A DNA stretch of 12,021 bases from JAJRRH01 sp047638815 (lineage in GTDB: Bacteria; Bacteroidota; Bacteroidia; Flavobacteriales_D; JABDKJ01), in assembly GCA_047638815.1 (NCBI GenBank), contig JBLIMR010000066.1:1-12021 (forward strand). Reading direction: 5' to 3'. Positions within the stretch are counted from its first letter, which is position 1. Each line of letters begins with the position of its first letter. Position numbers and translations under genes: made by a program. Shown here in pieces: positions 7,199-12,021 of the stretch. The notes beneath the pieces are model-generated. The model searched no databases, was not told where the DNA came from, and saw only the letters and a list, made by a program, of their open reading frames with translations.

Positions 7199-7270
7199 TT
7201 AATGCCAACGTCAGTGTATGAAGTTTAGTGACCGAATGGGAGCTATGATTTCATATATAATGTTATCTTC
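7199..7270 (-). repeat. attC-like hairpin site, family B, copy 2
   Basis: Basal arms TATGAA (7217-7222) and TTCATA (7250-7255) enclose a hairpin tip centred on ACCGAATGG. The outer cores are TTAATGCCAACG (7199-7210), opening the secreted-protein unit, and GTTATCTTC (7262-7270), closing the tetR unit. The latter is the reverse complement, with one mismatch, of GAAGTTAAC (8398-8406). The stretch 7042-7198 is an A+T-rich leader of the secreted-protein gene without an obvious promoter box. Confidence 0.65.
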
Positions 7271-7279
7271 TTGCTTTTA

Positions 7280-7996
7280 TCACAATTCTTTCTGAAGCAT
7301 TTTTTTTATATAATACTTCAATAGTTTATTCACCTCTTCATAATTTTCTTCTTTTACACTAATGTCCGTAAGCCTAGGTAGGTGTTCTGCGAAGTATATC
7401 TCATTGTTTGCCATTTCAAAAAGATTACTTGCAAAAGAATGTGGATAAGGAAACTGGCCATTTATTTCAAGAATAACGTCTGCTACTTTTTGGATAAGCG
7501 ACTTGTAGCTGAGATAAAACCCCTGTTTGTTCTCTTCATCAATGTTTTTAGTATGATAAGATTTGGCAGATTCATTGATAATGAGTCGATGTAGAATTTT
7601 TTCATTCACAAAGTCCACTGAAGGATTCTCTTTACTGGCATGTACAAAATTATCAATGATTATATCCAGTTTCCGATTAGGGTCGATGATATTCTTGGTA
7701 TTATAATCAATTAGATAGCTAACCCAATTCCAATACCAAACAACAAGATAGAGCATTAAATAATGTTTGTTCTCAAAATATCGGTACAAGGAGGTCTCGT
7801 TGGACCCCATTTTCAATGCTAGCTTTTTGAAAGTAAAAGATTCAAAGCCAATTTCATCAAATAAGAGGATGCTATGGCTAATAATGCTTTTCCCCAATTT
7901 GCTTTCTAATGGGTCTTTGAGTGATAACTCTTCTGGTATTGATATATCTGATAATATAAACATTGCATCGCAATATATGGAATTGTTATTAATCAT
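7280..7996 (-). CDS. TetR/AcrR-type transcriptional regulator
   Basis: This 238-residue protein has the TetR-type DNA-binding domain at about residues 38-82. It includes the recognition-helix region SNETSLYRYFENKHYLM, where YRYFENK is close to the family's usual YxHFxxK, and a preceding helix of the FTFKKLALKMG type. The remainder is helical and rich in aromatic residues, as expected for a ligand-binding dimerisation domain; the ligand is unknown. I keep the ATG at 7996, 35 bases downstream of a -7 box; the ATG at codon 12 is an alternative. Unlike neighbouring genes it has a 400-base upstream region with a promoter and a small divergent ORF, which could be its target. The protein is long at the N-terminus but otherwise intact. 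Confidence 0.85.
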   Translation of the reverse strand: MINNNSIYCDAMFILSDISIPEELSLKDPLESKLGKSIISHSILLFDEIGFESFTFKKLALKMGSNETSLYRYFENKHYLMLYLVVWYWNWVSYLIDYNTKNIIDPNRKLDIIIDNFVHASKENPSVDFVNEKILHRLIINESAKSYHTKNIDEENKQGFYLSYKSLIQKVADVILEINGQFPYPHSFASNLFEMANNEIYFAEHLPRLTDISVKEENYEEVNKLLKYYIKKMLQKEL

Positions 7997-8030
7997 AAAA
8001 AATGAAATACTTATATTTTAAAATGACATA

Positions 8031-8038
8031 CAAATATA
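8031..8038 (-). promoter_or_regulatory. Bacteroidota -7 box (TATATTTG) upstream of tetR-like gene
   Basis: On the minus strand TATATTTG matches the TAnnTTTG consensus of the Bacteroidota housekeeping promoter exactly. It lies 35 bases before the ATG, giving a leader of roughly 25-30 nt. No good -33 TTG at the usual distance is visible, so the promoter may be weak or assisted. Confidence 0.5.
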
Positions 8039-8129
8039 ATTGTAAGTAAGACTAACATTTGGTATTATTGCATTAAATTGTGTAACCAAGAAAATTTAAC
8101 TTAATAACACTCATAAAAATGTTTTAAAA

Positions 8130-8252
8130 ATGAAAAATGTAAAAAAACCATTCAACGTGATTAAAGTATTAAAAACAATATTTCAGCCGAAGAAATTGTC
8201 CAAAAAAGAGGGTAAATATAAGTATGAACCTTGGGTGTATAAAAATGAATAG
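8130..8252 (+). CDS. Small basic hypothetical protein (40 aa)
   Basis: A plus-strand ATG at 8130 opens 40 codons ending in TAG. The peptide starts MKNVKKPFNVIKVLKTIFQP and ends KYKYEPWVYKNE, with about a dozen lysines, an amphipathic first half and an aromatic tail. I do not recognise it. It is divergent from the tetR-like gene with 133 bases between the starts, the classic position for a target of a TetR-type repressor, although it could also be the remaining N-terminus of a longer gene. The following 145 bases (8253-8397) contain nothing I can identify. Composition and aromatic tail favour a real gene over chance, but only moderately. Confidence 0.45.
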   Translation: MKNVKKPFNVIKVLKTIFQPKKLSKKEGKYKYEPWVYKNE

Positions 8253-8397
8253 GTATCTCTAGAATATAGTAAGCAAACAAAAGTATTGTTGCATTCTAAA
8301 GAAGATAAGAATAATTCACTTATAAATCACAGGGCTGGCAACAGTTACAACATGATGGTGCCAATATTATTCTGACTTAGGCTTTCCTACTTAACTT

Positions 8398-8471
8398 GAA
8401 GTTAACGTCAGTATATGAGGCGTGGCGTGCTGAAAGCAGCCATGATTTCATATACAGCTTAAGTTTACAAT
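8398..8471 (-). repeat. attC-like hairpin site, family B, copy 3
   Basis: Basal arms GTATATGA (8411-8418) and TCATATAC (8448-8455), middle pairs GC (8425-8426) with GC (8439-8440), one unpaired G (8427), and the tip TGCT (8428-8431), GAA loop, AGCA (8435-8438). The outer core GAAGTTAACG (8398-8407) opens the tetR unit. On the other side GCTTAAGTTTACAAT (8457-8471) runs up to the dehydrogenase stop. The tip stem differs from copy 1 by compensating base changes. Confidence 0.7.
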
Positions 8472-8474
8472 ATA

Positions 8475-9665
8475 TTAATTTATTACTACGTGTTCTTTTG
8501 TTATTTTCTCAATCGATGCAGTCCCAGCCAATTTCATGTCTCGGATTAATTCTGCCTTAAGAATATCCAGAACCATTTCAACTCCTTGCTGCCCAAGCGC
8601 ACCTAATCCCCAACAATAAGGCCTTCCAACACATACCGCTGTAGCTCCCAGTGCTAAGGCTTTAAAAACGTCTGTTCCTCGTCTAATGCCTCCATCTATC
8701 AAAACTGGAATCTTGCCATCAATCTCTTCTACAACTTCTGGAAGACAGTCAATTGTTGACCGAAGACTTTCTAATTGTCTTCCCCCATGATTGGACACAA
8801 TTACACCGTCTACATTGTGCTTTATAGACAAAGCAGCATCCTCCTTAGTTACGATTCCTTTAAGTACAATTTTCATGTCACAGTTTTCCCTTAGCCATGC
8901 TATGATATCCCATGTCATTCCTGCATCGTCAAAAGTGGTTCCTTCGGGCATTATTCCTTCATAGTTACCCATTTTAAGAATGTTGCCATCCATTAATTTC
9001 GTAAGGGTAGTACCTCCTCTTTCTCTATTTCCTAAAACAGGGCTATCTACTGTTAATACACATACTTTACATCCTGCCTTTTCTGCTCGTTCCAAGAGTT
9101 TTTTAGTTACAACTCTGTCTACAGTTGGATAAAGTTGAAACCAAAGCTTAGCTTGAGATTGCTCCGCAATTTCATTCACGGAATAGTTAGATACAGAAGA
9201 AACAATCATCTGATGGTTTTTCTTTACAGAGGCCTTAGCAGAGCCAATTTCACCATCGGGATGGAAAAACTTTTGGAAGCCAACAGGACACATAATAATT
9301 GGATTATCCAGCGTTTGTCCTAGTAAATTTACCTTCGTGGAAATATTGGTTACATCAATTAATCTTCTGGCTCTTATTTGAATTTCTTGATAAGCATCTG
9401 AATTTAATTGTACCGTTTTAAGATCATCTGCTCCGCCATTAAGATAAAGTAGTGCATCTTCACCCATAACCTTTCTTGATAGTTTTTCAAAGTCAAATAC
9501 ATTTTTCAAGTCAGATAAATCAGTTGTTGGGTCTATCTTCGGGGTATTTTCAAAATTGCAACTCGTAAAGGAAAGAGGCAGCGCAAGAGATAATGAGGAT
9601 AGGCTAACCCATTTAATAAATTGTCTTCTTTGAATCTCTGAGTCACTACTTGAATTTGATTTCAT
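8475..9665 (-). CDS. FMN-dependent alpha-hydroxy-acid dehydrogenase with Tat signal
   Basis: A 396-residue member of the glycolate oxidase/L-lactate dehydrogenase (LldD) family, which oxidises 2-hydroxy acids using FMN. Motifs seen: GGADDLKT (77-84), FQLY (176-179), LTVDSP (204-209), LKG with the flavin-contacting lysine (268-270), the active-site block SNHGGRQ with catalytic H293 and R296 (291-297), DGGIRRG (324-330) and GRPY (347-350). Residues 1-36 are unusual for the family: RRQFIK (13-18), a hydrophobic stretch, then C36, the layout of a twin-arginine signal, possibly with a lipoprotein cysteine. The enzyme is thus predicted to be exported already folded with FMN and to face the periplasm. 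The start is 13 bases after the preceding site core; the substrate and electron acceptor are unknown. Confidence 0.9.
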   Translation of the reverse strand: MKSNSSSDSEIQRRQFIKWVSLSSLSLALPLSFTSCNFENTPKIDPTTDLSDLKNVFDFEKLSRKVMGEDALLYLNGGADDLKTVQLNSDAYQEIQIRARRLIDVTNISTKVNLLGQTLDNPIIMCPVGFQKFFHPDGEIGSAKASVKKNHQMIVSSVSNYSVNEIAEQSQAKLWFQLYPTVDRVVTKKLLERAEKAGCKVCVLTVDSPVLGNRERGGTTLTKLMDGNILKMGNYEGIMPEGTTFDDAGMTWDIIAWLRENCDMKIVLKGIVTKEDAALSIKHNVDGVIVSNHGGRQLESLRSTIDCLPEVVEEIDGKIPVLIDGGIRRGTDVFKALALGATAVCVGRPYCWGLGALGQQGVEMVLDILKAELIRDMKLAGTASIEKITKEHVVIN

Positions 9666-9671
9666 TTTAGT

Positions 9672-9749
9672 TTATTGTGGTTAACGTCTCTTGTATGGTG
9701 CGTTTGCATCCCGCAGGGTGCATATGCACCATACAAATTGTTGTGGTTA
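9672..9749 (-). repeat. attC-like hairpin site, family D
   Basis: A perfect 11-bp stem, TTGTATGGTGC (9691-9701) with GCACCATACAA (9726-9736), carries an internal loop and a second stem: TGCA (9705-9708), an unpaired T (9709), CCC, GCA loop, GGG and TGCA (9719-9722). The outer cores are GGTTAACG (9679-9686) and GTTGTGGTTA (9740-9749). The latter includes the stop codon of the TPR gene (9747-9749) and is the exact reverse complement of 11083-11092. It is the tightest hairpin in the window. Confidence 0.75.
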
Positions 9750-11072
9750 GTTTTTCTTTATTTCGTTCATTCGATTTATAGCTTCTGGTTCACCTTTTTC
9801 GACAGCTTTCTCTAAGTATTCTATCCCTTTTTCCGTCTCACCTTGTTTGATAAGGAAATTAGCGTAATGTAATTCCAATAGGTCCACAGGTACTGTTTCG
9901 GATTCAAACGCTAATTGAAAATTAGTTTCAGCTTTTTCTATTTTATTTTTCGCCAAGTAATATAAAGCTAGGTTTCTATAGGTGTAAGCATTGTCATTAT
10001 TTTCCGTTTCCAAAGCTTGTTCGAGCTGTTTTTTACCATCTTCGATTTGCCCTGTTTGGATTAAAGCATATCCTAAATTGTCATAAGCGAACCCATAACT
10101 CGTGTCTATGTTAAGTGCCTTTTTAAAATTAGGAATACTCTTTTCATAATTACCACATCTTAGCTGGTAATAGCCAATGTTATTGAAAACATCCGCTTTT
10201 AACATTTCATCTTCAGTTAATAACAAGATTTTTTGCAGAGTAGTAATGGCAGAATCGAAATCACCATTTTGGTATTCCATATCCGCTTGATTGAATAAGT
10301 CACTTGCGTCTAATTCAGCTTTACTGAAAACTGTTGAAGGGGACTCATTTAGAAAAACAATAGCACTTTCAAATTGAACTCTAAGTTCCTGAGATAGTTC
10401 ATTTTTCCATTCAGGGTTATCTTGTTCTATTAGTTTAGAATATATGGCTAAGCCAAAAGCCATTACTTCATTTGGCATTTCAGAAACGTAATTCCATTTT
10501 GTTTCCCAAAACCCATCATCAACTCTTCCTCTATCTGTCAAGTTTTGTGAGAGTGGAATTCCAAAACCGAAATATATTCCTGCAATAAAGATGAAAAGAC
10601 TAGTGTCGTCTCCTGTGTCGAATTGCAGTTTGTTTTCAGTTAATCGAATTTTAATGAATTCATAAATCAGGCTGTAGGTGAGTCTGCTAGGTCGTTTAGA
10701 AATGCTTTTAGCAATGTGGATTTTGTAATTGTTCTCCGTTATTTCTGTTTCAGTTTCGAATGGTTTGCCTTGCATTTCAAATGGCATTCCATAAACATCT
10801 CGTAAATCTTCGTGTAGCTCAAACGTAATTTTACTAAAATCTAAGCCTAGCAATTTGCAGAGGTCTTCAATCAGGTTTTGGACTATTAATTCACTAGTTG
10901 AAAAGGTCTTTGGAAAGAATTTATCTGTAATTATAATTTGATCACTTTGTCTATTTGGATAACCAAAAACTTTTATCAGCCATTTGAAATTATCCTCAAC
11001 CCAATCTCTATCTGGTTCCGTTATTCGAAACTTTGGCTCTTTTGTTTTCTTATTGAATCCGAATAATTTCAT
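9747..11072 (-). CDS. TPR protein with degenerate peptidase-like N-terminal domain
   Basis: A 441-residue soluble protein. About residues 257-435 form five or so tetratricopeptide repeats, with recurring pairs such as NNIGYYQLRCGNYEKSIPNF and YDNLGYALIQTGQIEDGKKQ; these usually mediate protein-protein contacts. The N-terminal 240 residues are less clear. The block SLIYEFIKIRL (134-144) followed by DDTSLFIFIAGIYFGFGI (155-172) resembles the HELAH...DLTxxFxGFGI pattern that I recall from peptidase-like TPR proteins. However, both zinc-binding histidines are replaced (YEFIK), so metallopeptidase activity is unlikely. No signal peptide. The gene starts 10 bases after one site core and its stop codon is part of the next. 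Confidence 0.75.
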   Translation of the reverse strand: MKLFGFNKKTKEPKFRITEPDRDWVEDNFKWLIKVFGYPNRQSDQIIITDKFFPKTFSTSELIVQNLIEDLCKLLGLDFSKITFELHEDLRDVYGMPFEMQGKPFETETEITENNYKIHIAKSISKRPSRLTYSLIYEFIKIRLTENKLQFDTGDDTSLFIFIAGIYFGFGIPLSQNLTDRGRVDDGFWETKWNYVSEMPNEVMAFGLAIYSKLIEQDNPEWKNELSQELRVQFESAIVFLNESPSTVFSKAELDASDLFNQADMEYQNGDFDSAITTLQKILLLTEDEMLKADVFNNIGYYQLRCGNYEKSIPNFKKALNIDTSYGFAYDNLGYALIQTGQIEDGKKQLEQALETENNDNAYTYRNLALYYLAKNKIEKAETNFQLAFESETVPVDLLELHYANFLIKQGETEKGIEYLEKAVEKGEPEAINRMNEIKKN

Positions 11073-11082
11073 TTTTTCTAAT

Positions 11083-11222
11083 TAACCACAACGGTCTTGT
11101 GTATGGTTAGTTGCGTGGTTAAGCAACTAATTTAGTAAACAAATACTTGCCAGAGAAAATTCCGAAGGAATTTTCCAAATAAGCACTTGCCAAAGCAATT
11201 AATTATACACGGTGTTGTGCTT
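11083..11222 (-). repeat. Long attC-like palindromic site, family A
   Basis: The outer arms GTGTATGGTTAGTTGC (from 11100) and GCAATTAATTATACAC (11195-11210) are inverted repeats with 13 of 16 positions paired. Between them is a perfect hairpin, AAAATTCC (11156-11163), GAA loop, GGAATTTT (11167-11174). The cores are TAACCACAACG (11083-11093), opening the TPR unit, and GTTGTGCTT (11214-11222), closing the DUF6090 unit. It shares both ends with the site at 4383-4521. No gene lies in it. Confidence 0.75.
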
Positions 11223-11225
11223 TCG

Positions 11226-11990
11226 TTATTTAGTTTTTACTTCAAGTTCCGTTTCTAGCATTAAGATTAATTGGTCTATTGCTTTAGTTAAATCCTCTCT
11301 TTTATTCAAGGTTGTGTATGTAAGGTCCAATTTAATAGCCAATAGATTTCTTGTTTTAGGACTGGAAAGTATTAATTTATAATCGTTCGTTATTTCGTCT
11401 GAGATGGATATATTAGTCTTGTGTTTTTGCAGTAAGGGAATGAAATTAATTTCATTGACTCCTATTTCATCAACACGTAACTGCTGAACTGTTAAACGAT
11501 CAGCAACTTGACTATTCAGACCTTCTATTTTTAGTTCTAAATCGGTAAAGCTTTCTCGAATATTTTTGTTTTTTATAATAGACAATTCTCCAGTATTTTT
11601 AATATCAGAATATGTATTTATAACTGGAACTGCTGATTCAAAATCCCACATTAACTTATAGAATTCTGTGTTTGACCAAGAGATTTCATCATTTTGAGTT
11701 TGATTTGGATTTATTCTCAAAGCTAATATAAGCGATTTTACTAATTGATTTTCTTGCTCTATATAATAGTCAGATTGAATTTTTGCTTGCTTTAAGTTTC
11801 CAAGAAGGTTTTGTATAATGATTGTTTCTTGTTTTGCTAGTTTACTATCTTCATTCCAATTATTTATTTGAAGAGCGATTAAAATACCAATTACTACAAG
11901 AACAATTTCGCCAATGGCATATTTAAAATACTTTCCAGTTTTGTTTTTGATCAACAAGTTTTGTCTAATTTTTCTAAAGAATTTTATCAT
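11226..11990 (-). CDS. DUF6090-like single-pass membrane protein
   Basis: A 254-residue protein starting MIKFFRKIRQNLL, a basic juxtamembrane segment (NKTGKYFKYAIGE), one strongly hydrophobic helix (about 26-42, EIVLVVIGILIALQI) and the NNWNE motif. This N-terminus is characteristic of a family found mainly in Flavobacteriia (DUF6090). The remaining 210 residues are helical and charged, probably extracytoplasmic, with coiled-coil tendency around 45-80. The function of the family is unknown, and members often occur in many copies per genome. It lies in its own unit: AAGCACAAC (12012-12020) before the gene is the reverse complement of GTTGTGCTT (11214-11222) after it. No promoter is visible in the 31 bases upstream. 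Confidence 0.8.
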   Translation of the reverse strand: MIKFFRKIRQNLLIKNKTGKYFKYAIGEIVLVVIGILIALQINNWNEDSKLAKQETIIIQNLLGNLKQAKIQSDYYIEQENQLVKSLILALRINPNQTQNDEISWSNTEFYKLMWDFESAVPVINTYSDIKNTGELSIIKNKNIRESFTDLELKIEGLNSQVADRLTVQQLRVDEIGVNEINFIPLLQKHKTNISISDEITNDYKLILSSPKTRNLLAIKLDLTYTTLNKREDLTKAIDQLILMLETELEVKTK

Positions 11991-12011
11991 TGGTTAGCGG
12001 TTTCTGTAATG

Positions 12012-12021
12012 AAGCACAACG
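12012..12021 (-). repeat. Partial attC-like site core at right edge
   Basis: AAGCACAACG at the last ten bases is the opening core of the DUF6090 unit, exactly complementary over nine bases to 11214-11222. Only the start of a further palindromic site is within the window, so the array probably continues to the right. Confidence 0.55.

Noticed and set aside
11083..11222. Long palindromic sites interpreted as transcription terminators
   Set aside because: They lack a U-tract after a compact GC-rich stem, are up to 140 bp or more, share conserved cores with other boundaries, and their ends match the far end of the same gene unit.

Overview
The window looks like a low-GC chromosomal segment from a member of the Bacteroidota, probably a flavobacterium or a cytophaga relative. 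The evidence is a secreted-protein gene ending in a type IX secretion (T9SS) sorting tail, a DUF6090-type membrane protein typical of that phylum, starts without Shine-Dalgarno sequences, and a TAnnTTTG-type -7 box in front of the tetR-like gene.

The main feature is the layout, not any single gene. Nearly every gene lies on the minus strand. The genes are functionally unrelated and are separated by short imperfect palindromes of at least four sequence families. From right to left the units are: a DUF6090-like membrane protein; a TPR protein with a degenerate peptidase-like N-terminus; a Tat-signal FMN alpha-hydroxy-acid dehydrogenase; a TetR-type regulator with a small antisense-side ORF; a frameshifted T9SS-secreted protein; a truncated tyrosine recombinase in the opposite orientation; a DUF2306-like membrane protein; a two-gene ABC exporter; a pdxH-like oxidase with a calcineurin-type phosphoesterase; and the first 36 codons of a short-chain dehydrogenase running off the left edge.

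The boundaries behave like integron cassette boundaries. Genes begin a few to about 25 bases after one palindrome and stop at or inside the next. The few bases that open each unit are the reverse complement of the bases at that unit's own 3' end (for example TAACCACAAC at 11083-11092 against GTTGTGGTTA at 9740-9749). In a classic integron this happens because both segments were one attC site in the circular cassette. The cores here start with GTT but do not fit the classical GTTRRRY consensus, and no intact integrase is present. I therefore infer a cassette-type mobile array related to, or convergent with, integrons; this is not demonstrated.

The recombinase remnant (about 4600-5411, plus strand) keeps most catalytic residues but ends before the catalytic tyrosine. 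It resembles accessory integrases of Bacteroidota IS91-like elements, so I would not assume that it drives the array. Most units have no room for a promoter, so expression probably depends on read-through from upstream or from neighbouring units; the tetR unit is the clear exception. I see no rRNA, tRNA or CRISPR array.
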